NCBI RefSeq assembly: GCF_900199205.1
Contig: NZ_OBMJ01000001.1
Span: forward strand, 3,475,001-3,539,000
DNA: 64,000 bases
DNA from: Streptomyces sp. 1331.2
Lineage (GTDB): Bacteria > Actinomycetota > Actinomycetes > Streptomycetales > Streptomycetaceae
Direction of reading: 5' to 3'
Shown: positions 26,198 to 34,763 of the stretch, piece by piece
How the letters are laid out: each line of letters opens with the position of its first letter
Numbering within the stretch: position 1 is the stretch's first letter
The notes under the pieces: generated by a model
Seen by the model: only the letters and a program-made list of their open reading frames with translations
What the model was told of the DNA's origin: nothing
Database searches by the model: none
Program-made: the position numbers and the translations under genes

Positions 26198-27133
26198 ATG
26201 TCGGCCACCCGCTACACCTATCTCGGCCCGGCCGGCACCTTCACCGAGGCGGCGCTGCACACCCTGCCCGAGGCGGCGACCCGGGAGCTGGTGCCGCTGT
26301 CCTCGGTGGCGCTGGCGCTGGACGCGGTGCGCGGCGGGGAGGCCGCCGGGGCGTTCGTGCCGATCGAGAACTCGGTGGAGGGCGCGGTCACCGCGACCAA
26401 CGACGAACTGGCCGCCGGCACGCCGCTGATGATCTACCGCGAGGTGCTGCTGCCGATCTCCTTCGCGCTGCTGGTGCGCCCCGGCACCGAGCTTTCCGGG
26501 ATCAAGACGGTGACCAGCCACCCGGTGGCCCAGCCGCAGGTGCGCCGCTGGCTGGCGGCCAACCTGCCGGACGCGACCTGGGAGTCGGCCGCCTCCAACG
26601 CCGACGGTGCCCGGCTGGTCGCCGAGGGCCGCTACGACGGGGCGTTCGCGGGCGAGTTCGCGGCGCCGATCTACGGGCTGGACCCGCTGGTCAAGGACAT
26701 CGCGGACGCCAAGAGCGCGGCCACCCGGTTCGTCCTGGTGGGCCGCCCGGGCCGGGTCTCCTCGCCGACCGGCGCGGACAAGACCTCGATGGTGGTCTGG
26801 CTGCCGGACGACCACCCGGGTGCGCTGCTGGAGCTGCTGCAGGAGTTCGCGGTGCGCGGGATCAACCTGATGCGGATCGAGTCCCGCCCGACCGGCGAGG
26901 GCCTGGGGAGCTACTGCTTCCTGATCGACTGCGAGGGCCACCTGTCCGAGCGCCGGGTGGGCGAGGCGATGATGGGCCTGAAGCGGATCTGTCCGCAGGT
27001 GCGCTTCCTCGGCTCCTATCCGCGCGCCGACCGCCAGGTGTCCACCCACCGGCGGCCGGGGACCTCGGACGAGGATTTCTCCTCGGCGGCGGACTGGCTC
27101 TCGCGGGCGCTCGACGGTCGCGGGGAGATCTGA
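26198..27133 (+). CDS. pheA: Prephenate dehydratase
   Basis: 311 residues. The dehydratase domain is at 1-185 (YLGPAGTFTEAAL, VPIENSVEGAV), with the catalytic Thr in SAATRFVLVG. The regulatory ACT domain is at 200-275 (ALLELLQEFAVRGINLMRIE, then SRPTG), whose ESRP motif binds phenylalanine. It converts prephenate to phenylpyruvate in phenylalanine synthesis with feedback inhibition. The ATG is preceded by CGGAGG. The DnaA-box cluster and serS follow, the same order as near oriC in other streptomycetes. Confidence 0.95.
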   Translation: MSATRYTYLGPAGTFTEAALHTLPEAATRELVPLSSVALALDAVRGGEAAGAFVPIENSVEGAVTATNDELAAGTPLMIYREVLLPISFALLVRPGTELSGIKTVTSHPVAQPQVRRWLAANLPDATWESAASNADGARLVAEGRYDGAFAGEFAAPIYGLDPLVKDIADAKSAATRFVLVGRPGRVSSPTGADKTSMVVWLPDDHPGALLELLQEFAVRGINLMRIESRPTGEGLGSYCFLIDCEGHLSERRVGEAMMGLKRICPQVRFLGSYPRADRQVSTHRRPGTSDEDFSSAADWLSRALDGRGEI

Positions 27134-27253
27134 GCCGTACGCGCCTCCCCTGCGGGACAACCTGACGACACCTGTTGTCTTTCTGACCTTTTCCGACCGT
27201 TTCGGACCGGGCTGATCAGACGGATGGGATGCCGGGTCGGGTGACCGCACCCG

Positions 27254-27634
27254 TCGTCCACAGGGCCGCCCGGCGCCGGGGGCCGCTGTCCACAGGCCTC
27301 CCCGCTGTCCACAGCCGGAAGTTATCCACAGGCCTGGGGACGAGTCGACAAACCGGTATAGCCATTACCCAGAACTGGTCGGATCATCGGTTTGCGTCGC
27401 AGAGATGACTAATCGGACCAGAGTCACCCGGTTGCCAGCAAACCACCCGTGCGAGTGCTTCAATTCCCTCACTCGGGAAGGTCGAATGAGGTTTGAAACC
27501 TCAATTCCCTGGTTCGGTCACGCGGAGGGTGATCATCCCCTTCGATCCACAGCCCTGGCCCCGACCCTGTGGATAACCAGCCCCCGGCGGATTCCCCACA
27601 GGAGTTATCCACAGGGCGACGGGAGTTATCCCCA
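27254..27634. other. DnaA-box cluster between pheA and serS
   Basis: The 551-bp gap holds three perfect TTATCCACA boxes (27322-27330 and 27605-27613 on plus, 27568-27576 on minus). It also has two CTGTCCACA (27286-27294, 27305-27313), one TCGTCCACA (27254-27262), one TTATCCCCA (27626-27634) and weaker boxes at 27543-27551 and 27592-27600. The centre (27340-27540) is AT-richer, with a perfect 17-bp palindrome at 27487-27503 and a repeated TCAATTCCCT (27461-27470, 27501-27510). It resembles the DnaA-titrating cluster known near oriC in S. coelicolor; no dnaA or dnaN flanks it, so it is not oriC. Confidence 0.8.
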
Positions 27635-27684
27635 GGGAAAAACCGGTACCGGTGGAGGAACTCCCGCCCGGTACGCTTGGGCCT

Positions 27685-28959
27685 GTGATTGACCTTCGCC
27701 TGCTCCGTGAGGACCCTGACCGAGTGCGCGCCTCGCAGCGCGTCCGTGGCGAGGACGTCGACCTGGTCGACGCCCTCCTCTCCGCCGACGAGCGGCGCCG
27801 GTCCTCGGGCAGCCGCTTCGACGAACTGCGCAGCGAGCAGCGGGTGCTCGGCAAGCAGGTCGCCCAGGCCAAGGGCGACGAGAAGGCCGCCCTGCTGCAG
27901 CGCACCAAGGACCTGGCCGCCGAGGTCAAGGCCGCGGACGCCGAGCAGGGCGCCGCCAAGGAGGAGGCCGACCGCCTGCTCCGCTCGCTGGCGAACCTCA
28001 TCGACCCGGCCGCCCCGGTCGGCGGCGAGGAGGACTTCGTCACCCTGGAGGAGATCGGCACCCCGCGCGACTTCGCCGCCGAGGGCTTCGAGCCGCGCGA
28101 CCACGTCGAGCTGGGCCAGATCCTGGGCGCGATCGACACCGAGCGCGGCGCCAAGGTCGCCGGTGCCCGGTCCTACTACCTGACCGGCGTCGGCGCGCTG
28201 CTGGAGCTCGCCCTGGTCAACATGGCGATCGCCCAGGCCACCGCGGCCGGCTTCACCCCGATGATCACCCCGACCCTGGTCCGCCCGGCCGCCATGGACG
28301 GCACCGGGTTCCTCGGCCAGGCCGCCGAGAACGTGTACCACCTCGCCGAGGACGACCGTTACCTCGTCGGCACCAGCGAGGTCCCGCTCGCGGCGTACCA
28401 CATGGACGAGATCATCGACGCCGAGAAGCTCCCGCTGCGCTACGCCGGCTACTCGTCCTGCTTCCGCCGCGAGGCCGGCACCTACGGCAAGGACACCCGC
28501 GGCATCATCCGCGTCCACCAGTTCGAGAAGGTGGAGATGTTCGTCTACACCACTCCCGAGGACGCCGAGAACGAGCACCGCCGCCTGCTCCAGTGGGAGA
28601 AGGACTTCCTCAACGCGCTGGAGCTGCCGTACCGGGTGATCGACGTCGCCTCCGGCGACCTCGGCGCCTCGGCCGCGCGCAAGTTCGACATCGAGGCCTG
28701 GATCCCCACCCAGGGCAAGTACCGCGAGGTCACCTCGACCTCCAACACCACCGAGTACCAGGCCCGCCGGCTGTCGATCCGGATGCGCGAGGAGGGCAAG
28801 ACCCGCCCGCTCGCCACCCTGAACGGCACCCTGGTCGCGATCCCGCGCACCATCGTGGCGATCCTGGAGAACCACCAGCAGGCCGACGGCTCGGTCGTCG
28901 TGCCCGAGGCGCTGCGGCCGTTCCTCGGCGGACGGACCGTCCTGGAACCGGTCAAGTAA
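27685..28959 (+). CDS. serS: Seryl-tRNA synthetase
   Basis: 424 residues. The N-terminal coiled-coil tRNA-binding arm spans about 30-105. The class II core follows, with motif 2 in [20 protein letters not shown] and motif 3 in [17 protein letters not shown]. It charges tRNA-Ser (and tRNA-Sec where present). The GTG at 27685 begins [18 protein letters not shown], the conserved SerRS opening. TACGCT ends 7 nt before it, so the mRNA is probably leaderless. The DnaA boxes end only 50 bp upstream, so DnaA could influence its promoter. Confidence 0.95.
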   Translation: MIDLRLLREDPDRVRASQRVRGEDVDLVDALLSADERRRSSGSRFDELRSEQRVLGKQVAQAKGDEKAALLQRTKDLAAEVKAADAEQGAAKEEADRLLRSLANLIDPAAPVGGEEDFVTLEEIGTPRDFAAEGFEPRDHVELGQILGAIDTERGAKVAGARSYYLTGVGALLELALVNMAIAQATAAGFTPMITPTLVRPAAMDGTGFLGQAAENVYHLAEDDRYLVGTSEVPLAAYHMDEIIDAEKLPLRYAGYSSCFRREAGTYGKDTRGIIRVHQFEKVEMFVYTTPEDAENEHRRLLQWEKDFLNALELPYRVIDVASGDLGASAARKFDIEAWIPTQGKYREVTSTSNTTEYQARRLSIRMREEGKTRPLATLNGTLVAIPRTIVAILENHQQADGSVVVPEALRPFLGGRTVLEPVK

Positions 28960-28967
28960 CACCGGTT

Positions 28968-28992
28968 GCGGCCGTACGACCCGTACGGCCGC
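28968..28992. terminator. Short hairpin after serS
   Basis: A 10-bp stem (28968-28977 with 28983-28992) and 5-nt loop, 8 bases past the serS stop codon. The following HAD gene is 58 bp away on the same strand, so termination may be partial. Confidence 0.5.
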
Positions 28993-29050
28993 GCCACCTG
29001 TTCCACCGCACCACCCGCTCCACCCGCAACTCCCGGGAGACGACCGGCCC

Positions 29051-29908
29051 ATGAGCACCACCAGCCCCAGCCCCGTCTCCCCGGACGACACCCGAAGCGG
29101 TGGCGGCCTGCCCTACCGGCTGGTCGCCACCGACCTCGACGGCACCCTGCTGACCAGCGAGGAGACCGTCTCCGAGCGCACCCGCGCCGCCCTGGCCGCA
29201 GCCACCGGCGCGGGCGCGCTGCACATCATCGTCACCGGCCGCTCGGCCGTCTGGGCCCGCCCGGTCTTCGACGAGATCGGCTACACCGGGATAGCCGTCT
29301 GCGGCCAGGGCGCCCAGGTCTACGACGCCGGCGCGCACAAGCTGCTCACCTCCCTCACCCTGGACCGCCGGCTCGCGGCGCTCGCCATCGAGAAGATCGA
29401 GGCCGAGACCGGCCCGCTCGCCGTCGCCGCCAACCAGGACGGCCTCGACGGCCAGGTGCTGGCCGGCCCCGGCTACGAACTGCTGATCGGCTCCGACCTG
29501 CCGGTCGTCCGGGTCGACCGCGGCGAGCTGTTCGCCTCCCCGCTCGGCAAGCTCTACATCCAGCACCACGCGCTGACCGACGACGCCCTCGCCGAAGCGG
29601 CCCGCCGCGCCGCCGGCGACCTGGTCGGCGTCGTGATGGCCGGCGCCGGCGTGGTCGAGCTGCTGCCGCTGGGCCTGTCCAAGGCCACCGGCCTGGCCGT
29701 CGCCGCCCGCCGCCTCGGGCTGCGCGCCGCCGACACCATCGCCTTCGGCGACATGCCCAACGACGTCCCGATGTTCGGCTGGGCCGCCCACGGCGTCGCC
29801 ATGGCCAACGCCCACGAGGAACTCCTCGCCGTCGCCGACGCCGTCACCGCCAGCAACGACGAGGACGGCGTCGCAGCCGTCCTGGAACGCCTCTACCCCG
29901 CCCGCTGA
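29051..29908 (+). CDS. HAD-superfamily (Cof-type) phosphatase
   Basis: 285 residues. TDLDGTLL holds the nucleophile Asp28 and general acid Asp30, SKATGLAV the motif III Lys, and FGDMPNDVPMFGW the Mg-binding motif IV. The cap is of the type IIB (Cof) kind, so the substrates are likely sugar phosphates or nucleotides; they cannot be specified. It may be co-transcribed with serS. A paralogue lies at 58914-59759. Confidence 0.88.
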   Translation: MSTTSPSPVSPDDTRSGGGLPYRLVATDLDGTLLTSEETVSERTRAALAAATGAGALHIIVTGRSAVWARPVFDEIGYTGIAVCGQGAQVYDAGAHKLLTSLTLDRRLAALAIEKIEAETGPLAVAANQDGLDGQVLAGPGYELLIGSDLPVVRVDRGELFASPLGKLYIQHHALTDDALAEAARRAAGDLVGVVMAGAGVVELLPLGLSKATGLAVAARRLGLRAADTIAFGDMPNDVPMFGWAAHGVAMANAHEELLAVADAVTASNDEDGVAAVLERLYPAR

Positions 29909-29969
29909 CCGGGCCCGACGGCCCTGGGCGACGCGCCGTACCGGATGTTCACGATCGGTTCGCATCCAG

Positions 29970-30021
29970 GGTTGTAGGATGACCGGGCAAGCGGTTGTAG
30001 GATGACCGATGACCGATGACC
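29970..30021. promoter_or_regulatory. Repeats upstream of the GntR gene
   Basis: GGTTGTAGGATGACCG occurs twice (29970-29985 and 29993-30008, 23 bp apart) and runs into three tandem GATGACC units (30001-30021). Two turns of helix between repeats suit binding of a dimeric GntR regulator. The TGTAGGAT element could also be the -10 region. Confidence 0.55.
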
Positions 30022-30055
30022 GGTCGGTGAAGCGGTGTGCGGAGGGAGGCCCGGA

Positions 30056-30787
30056 ATGAGCGGTGACGGCAGCAGCCTGCAGGCGGCCGGGCGGCGGTCC
30101 CTGGTGGACACCGCGATCGACCAGCTGCGCGAGCAGTTGGCCGACGGGGCCTGGCCGGTGGGATCGCAGATCCCGACCGAACACGAGCTGGCCGAACGGC
30201 TGCAGGTCGGGCGGAACACCGTCCGCGAGGCGATCCGGGTGCTGGTGCACGCCGGGATGCTGGTCTCCCGGCAGGGCGAGGGGACCTTCGTCCGCTCCAC
30301 CAGCGACCCGGCGGCCGTACTGCGCGGCGTCCAGCGCTCGGGGATCCGGGACGTCCTGGAGGTCCGCGCGGCGCTGGAGACCGAGGGTGCCCGGCTGGCC
30401 GCGCTGCGGCACACCCCCGAGGACATCCGGCGGATGCGGGCCGCGCTGGCCCGTGAGGCCGAGGTGTTCGCTGCGCACCCCGAGCGGGCGAGCCGCGAGG
30501 CCACCGTCGAGCACGACCTGGAGTTCCACACCGCCGTCGTCGAGGCCGCGCACAACCCCGCACTGGCCGAGGTGTACCGCTACTTCGGCGCCTCCGTCCG
30601 CGAGTCGATGACGTCCGCGTTCGGCGACCACGAGATGCCCGAGGCGGTCGTCGCCACCCACGAGGCGCTGGTCGACGCGATCGAGAGCGGTGACCCGGAG
30701 CGGGCGGAGGCGGCGTGTCGTGCGCTGCTCGCCGGCCCGACCGCGGCCGTCGAGCAGCTGCTCGCGGCCATCGCGGCCCGGAAGTAG
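30056..30787 (+). CDS. GntR/FadR-family transcriptional regulator
   Basis: 243 residues. The N-terminal winged helix spans about 16-80 (SQIPTEHELAERLQVGRNTV, then REAIRVL) and the C-terminal FCD ligand domain about 98-230, with EHDLEFHTAVVEAAHN as the metal/ligand helix. It probably controls itself and the following MFS gene, 63 bp downstream. The ligand is likely a small organic acid. The ATG was chosen because GGAGGGAGG lies 8 bases upstream. Confidence 0.9.
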   Translation: MSGDGSSLQAAGRRSLVDTAIDQLREQLADGAWPVGSQIPTEHELAERLQVGRNTVREAIRVLVHAGMLVSRQGEGTFVRSTSDPAAVLRGVQRSGIRDVLEVRAALETEGARLAALRHTPEDIRRMRAALAREAEVFAAHPERASREATVEHDLEFHTAVVEAAHNPALAEVYRYFGASVRESMTSAFGDHEMPEAVVATHEALVDAIESGDPERAEAACRALLAGPTAAVEQLLAAIAARK

Positions 30788-30850
30788 GACGGCGCGAGCC
30801 TCCGCCTTCCCGCCCGCATCCACGCACATCCAGGAAAGAACAGCACACCC

Positions 30851-32122
30851 ATGGCCGTCACCCGTGCCCAGCAGCCGGTTGTCACCACGCCCGCCCCGCT
30901 CCCCGCCGCCGCCCGGCTGGCCCATCCGCTCCTGCTGCTGACCGGCATCGTGCTGGTCGCGCTGAACATGCGCGCCTGCCTGGCCGCGGTCTCCCCGATG
31001 GTCGGCGACATCCAGCGGACCTTCGGCCTCTCCGCCACCGCGAGCGGCCTGATCACCACCGTGCCGGTGCTGTTCCAGGGCGTCGGCGCCCCGCTCACCC
31101 CCCGGCTGACCCGCCGGTTCGGCGCCGAGCGGGTCGTCCTGGGCGCGGTGCTGGTGCTCGGCGCGGGCGTGCTGCTGCGGGTGCTGCCCTCGGCGGCGGC
31201 GCTGTACGCGGGCTGCGTGGTGATCGGCGTGGCCATCGCGGTGCTGAACGTGTCGATGCCGGGCCTGGTCAAGCGGGAGTTCCCGGACCGCGCGGCCACC
31301 ATGACCGGCGTCTACTCGACCACCATGCTGGTCGGGGCCACCCTCGCGGCCGGCACCTCCGTCCCGCTGGAGCACGCGCTCGGCGGCGGCTGGCGGGCCT
31401 CGCTCGGCGCCTGGTCGCTGCTCGCCGTGGTCGCGGCGGTGGCCTGGCTGCCGCAGGTGCTGCGGGCGCGTCAGGAGCGGGGCGCGGTGACGGGCTCGGC
31501 GGGCGCGGTGACGGGCTCGGCAGCAGCGACGGCCGTGCCGGGCAAGCCGATCGAGGGCATCTGGAAGTCCCCGCTGGCCTGGCAGATCAGCCTCTTCATG
31601 GGGATCTCCTCGCTGCTGGTCTACATCCTGGTCGCCTGGATGCCGACCATCCTGGCGGACCACGGCATGGACCGCGGCCAGGCCGGACTGGTCTTCGCCT
31701 TCTCCAACCTGCTGCAGGTCGCCGGTGCCTTCCTGGTGCCGCTGATGGCGGGCCGGATGACCAGCCAGCGCGCCCTGGCCGTGACCATGGCCGTCCTGAA
31801 CGGGCTCGGCATCGCGATGCTGCTGGTCGCGCCGGTCTCCGCCGCGTGGGCGTCGGCGGCCGTCCTCGGCCTGGCCCAGGGCGGTTCGCTGGGCCTGGGC
31901 CTGGCGTTCATCGTGCTGCGCACCGGCAGCGCGGCCGGCGCCGCCCAGCTGGGCGGGATGTCGCAGGCGATCGGCTATCTGGTCGCGGCGGCCGGCCCGG
32001 TCGGCGCCGGCGCGCTGCACCAGCTCACCGGCGGGTGGGAAGCCACCCTGGCGCTGATGCTGGTGCTGGTCCTGGTGGTCGGCGCGGCCGGCTGGGGCGC
32101 GGGGCGCAACCGTACGCTCTGA
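30851..32122 (+). CDS. MFS transporter, CynX/NimT type
   Basis: 423 residues with 12 predicted helices. The start LLLTGIVLVALNMRACLAAVSP is the CynX/NimT hallmark. The central loop contains a repeat GAVTGSAGAVTGSA (about 214-227) from a DNA duplication. CynX and NimT relatives move cyanate or 2-nitroimidazole; the actual substrate is unknown and is probably tied to the adjacent GntR regulator. It converges on the ABC operon, with 22 bp between stop codons. Confidence 0.88.
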   Translation: MAVTRAQQPVVTTPAPLPAAARLAHPLLLLTGIVLVALNMRACLAAVSPMVGDIQRTFGLSATASGLITTVPVLFQGVGAPLTPRLTRRFGAERVVLGAVLVLGAGVLLRVLPSAAALYAGCVVIGVAIAVLNVSMPGLVKREFPDRAATMTGVYSTTMLVGATLAAGTSVPLEHALGGGWRASLGAWSLLAVVAAVAWLPQVLRARQERGAVTGSAGAVTGSAAATAVPGKPIEGIWKSPLAWQISLFMGISSLLVYILVAWMPTILADHGMDRGQAGLVFAFSNLLQVAGAFLVPLMAGRMTSQRALAVTMAVLNGLGIAMLLVAPVSAAWASAAVLGLAQGGSLGLGLAFIVLRTGSAAGAAQLGGMSQAIGYLVAAAGPVGAGALHQLTGGWEATLALMLVLVLVVGAAGWGAGRNRTL

Positions 32123-32144
32123 GCCCCCGCCGAGGGTTCACGGC

Positions 32145-32864
32145 TCACTCCTCGCCGGCCAGGGTCAGCCCGGCCAGCTTCACCGAGGCGAGCACCGTCG
32201 CCCCGACGGTGACCACCAGCAGCAGCGGGACGGCCGCCCCGAACGAGACGTCGGCGCCGATCGCGGTGTCCCCGGCGACCGCCTCGGCCACCGCCTTGCC
32301 CCACTGCTGGACGCTCAGCGTCCGGGCGCCCTCGACGAAGTTGCCGACCACCGACTCCCAGATCAGGGCGTAGGCCAGCCCGGCCACCACGGCGTGCCGG
32401 GTGACCACGCCGAGCAGCAGGAACAGCGCGCTGTACGCGGCCCCGGCGACCAGCACCGCCACGGTGTAGCCGAGCGCCACGCCGTCCCGGGTGCCGTACA
32501 GCAGCAGCCCGGACAGCAGCGTCGGGACGACCGAGAACAGCCAGGTGACACCGATCGCGACGGCCAGCTTGGTGGTGACGATCTGCCACCGCGGCAGCGG
32601 CTTGGCGAGCAGGTAGACGATCGAGCCGTCGTCGATCTCGGTGGCGATGACCCCGGTGCCGACCACCAGGCCGAGCAGCGGGACCAGGGTGCCGAGGCCG
32701 AGCTGGCCGAGGATCTTGACGGTCAGGCCGTGCGCGTCGGCGCTCGACCCGCTCGCGATGGCGGAGACGAGCAGCAGCAGGGCGGGGACCACCAGCAGCA
32801 GCAGCAGGCCGCGGCGGCGGCCGAGCAGCCCGCGCAGGGTCAGCCGGGCGACGGTGGGGTTCAT
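32145..32864 (-). CDS. ABC transporter permease (ABC-2 type)
   Basis: 239 residues and about six membrane helices, with TEIDDGSIVYLLAKPLPRWQI typical of ABC-2/NosY-like permeases. It is the last gene of a four-gene set and is paired with the ATPase at 32935-33852. The 70-bp gap upstream contains a tandem CCTGGGCACGGT-type repeat. The substrate is unknown; such pairs often export drugs or lipids or act in cell-envelope stress. Confidence 0.85.
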   Translation of the reverse strand: MNPTVARLTLRGLLGRRRGLLLLLVVPALLLLVSAIASGSSADAHGLTVKILGQLGLGTLVPLLGLVVGTGVIATEIDDGSIVYLLAKPLPRWQIVTTKLAVAIGVTWLFSVVPTLLSGLLLYGTRDGVALGYTVAVLVAGAAYSALFLLLGVVTRHAVVAGLAYALIWESVVGNFVEGARTLSVQQWGKAVAEAVAGDTAIGADVSFGAAVPLLLVVTVGATVLASVKLAGLTLAGEE

Positions 32865-32934
32865 GGACGGTCGGCCCCTTCCTGGGCACGGTCGGCCTGG
32901 GCACGGTTGGCCTGGGTCCGGATGATCGGTGGCA

Positions 32935-33852
32935 TCACGCGGAGACCAGGTACGAGAAGACGCTCTCCAGCGACTCGTCGGCCGGGGAGACGGTGTACAG
33001 CCGGATCCCGGCCTCCCGGGCGACCCTGGGCAGCAGGGTGGTGAAGCCCTGGAAGTTCACCGCCTCGATCCGCAGCGCCCGCTCCCGCTCGTCCACCTCG
33101 ATGCCGGTGGTGGAACCGTCGGCGATCAGTGCGGCGGCGAGCCGGCGGTCGTCGCTGGAGCGGACCAGGTAGCGGTGCGGGCGGTCGGTCATCAGCCGAC
33201 GGATCCGGCGGAAGTCGCCGGAGGCCGCGTGCCGGCCGGCCACCACGACCTCGATGTGCCGGGCCAGTTGCTCGACCTCCTCCAGGATGTGCGAGGAGAA
33301 CAGCACGGTGCGGCCGTCCGCGCCGAAGCGGCGCAGCAGCTCCATCAACTGGAGCCGCTGGCGCGGGTCCATGCCGTTGAAGGGCTCGTCCAGCAGCAGC
33401 ACGGCCGGGTCGTGGACCAGCGCGGAGGCCATCTTGACCCGCTGCTTCATGCCCTTGGAGTACGTCCCGGTGCGGCGGTCCTTGGCGTGCGCCATCTCCA
33501 CCAGGTCCAGGGCCCGGCGGGCGGCGGCGCCCGGCTGGGGCAGGCCGTGCAGTTCGGCGTTGGCGAGCACGAACTCCCAGCCCGTCAGGTGGTCGTACAT
33601 CGACTCCCGTTCGGGGACCAGGCCGATCTGCCGGTACACCTGCTGGTTGCGCCAGATCGGCGTGCCGTCCAGGGTGACCGCGCCGCCGGACGGGGCAAGG
33701 AAGCCGCTCATCATGTGGATGAGGGTGGACTTGCCCGCGCCGTTGGGCCCGAGCAGACCGGTGACGCCGGGGCCGATGGCCATGGTGACGTCGTTGACCG
33801 CGACCACGTTCCCGAACCAGCGGGAGACCTTGTCGATGCTGATGGTGGCCAT
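32935..33852 (-). CDS. ABC transporter ATP-binding protein
   Basis: 305 residues. Walker A GPNGAGKST, signature YSKGMKQRVK, Walker B VLLLDEPFNGMD and switch His in SSHILEE are all present. The C-terminal 75 residues form a DUF4162-like tail. It energises the permease at 32145-32864. The ATG follows TGAGAGAGGGCGGC, and the upstream permease stop codon is 11 bp away. Confidence 0.9.
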   Translation of the reverse strand: MATISIDKVSRWFGNVVAVNDVTMAIGPGVTGLLGPNGAGKSTLIHMMSGFLAPSGGAVTLDGTPIWRNQQVYRQIGLVPERESMYDHLTGWEFVLANAELHGLPQPGAAARRALDLVEMAHAKDRRTGTYSKGMKQRVKMASALVHDPAVLLLDEPFNGMDPRQRLQLMELLRRFGADGRTVLFSSHILEEVEQLARHIEVVVAGRHAASGDFRRIRRLMTDRPHRYLVRSSDDRRLAAALIADGSTTGIEVDERERALRIEAVNFQGFTTLLPRVAREAGIRLYTVSPADESLESVFSYLVSA

Positions 33853-33863
33853 GCCGCCCTCTC

Positions 33864-34763
33864 TCAAACCTTCTTGTAGCGGCTCAGCAGCAGCCGGTAC
33901 GAGCCGACCACCATGGCGACCGCGACCAGCGCGAACACCGCCAGGCCGAGGCCGCCCGGCGCGTGCCGGCGGTCGAGTCCGCCGCCGAGGCCGAACAGCT
34001 CGTTGACCAGGGACTCCACCAGGTCGGTGGGCGAGATCAGCGAGGTCCACTGCGCGCTGTCGGAGCCGGTCGTGCCCGGGTTGCCGATGCCGACCGCGAC
34101 GGTGGCCACCGCGGCGCTGACCGCCAGGTAGCCCATGATGGCGGCCACCCCGAAGCCCCGGCGCGGGGTGGCGGCCGCAATCACCAGGGCCACCGAGGTG
34201 GGCACCACGGCGTACAGTGCGGCCGCCGCCAGGCCGTACAGGAACTGCCCGGTGTTGTGCGCGAAATCCATCCCGCCGAGCAGCGCGCCCGCGTACAGCA
34301 CCAGCAACGGGGCTGCCATCAGCAACAGTTGGGCGCAGACCATGGCGGCGAACTTGGCCCGGACGTAGTCGGTGCGGGTGATCGGGCGGGAGAAGTAGAG
34401 CGGCACGGTCTGGTACCGCAGGTCCCGGGAGAGCAGCACCGGCGCCTGGGAGGCGAGGAACACCGAGACCACCAGGCTGAGGCTGGAGAGGTAGCCCGGG
34501 AACTCGACCGGCAGTTCGTCGCGCTTCATCGCGATCGCGATCGCCACGAAGAGCACGGCGGGCACGGTGACCGCGCCCAGCACCAGGAACGGCAGCACCT
34601 TGGACTTGCCGGAGCGGCCGAGGCCGTAGGCGGCGCGCAGGCTCTGGGTGAAGAGCGAGCGGGTCGCGTAGGCGCGGCCGAGCCGGGGGCCGGCGTAGCC
34701 GCGGTAGCCGATGTCGTGGATGACGCCGGTGTCGGCGGGCCCGGTCTCAGGAGGCAGCGACAT
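33864..34763 (-). CDS. ABC transporter permease (ABC-2 type)
   Basis: 299 residues with six hydrophobic helices. The N-terminal cytosolic stretch includes VIHDIGYRGYAGPRLGR, a conserved opening of actinobacterial ABC-2 permeases. QTVPLYFSRPITRTDYVRAKF marks the coupling region. It overlaps the upstream ATPase gene by 17 bp, so the two are translationally coupled. Confidence 0.88.
   Translation of the reverse strand: MSLPPETGPADTGVIHDIGYRGYAGPRLGRAYATRSLFTQSLRAAYGLGRSGKSKVLPFLVLGAVTVPAVLFVAIAIAMKRDELPVEFPGYLSSLSLVVSVFLASQAPVLLSRDLRYQTVPLYFSRPITRTDYVRAKFAAMVCAQLLLMAAPLLVLYAGALLGGMDFAHNTGQFLYGLAAAALYAVVPTSVALVIAAATPRRGFGVAAIMGYLAVSAAVATVAVGIGNPGTTGSDSAQWTSLISPTDLVESLVNELFGLGGGLDRRHAPGGLGLAVFALVAVAMVVGSYRLLLSRYKKV

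Noticed and set aside
27254-27634. oriC
   Set aside because: DnaA boxes are dense, but the flanks are pheA and serS rather than dnaA and dnaN, and the box number is well below that of a Streptomyces origin.
27134-27684. T-box or other riboswitch before serS
   Set aside because: No T-box consensus or specifier hairpin is visible and the -10 box seems to lie 7 nt before the start codon, leaving no leader RNA.
28952-32020. A 1022-codon open frame on the minus strand across serS, HAD, GntR and MFS genes
   Set aside because: It is the antisense of four well-supported genes, has Arg/Gly/Ala/Gln-rich low-complexity composition and no recognisable motif; long antisense frames are expected at this GC content.
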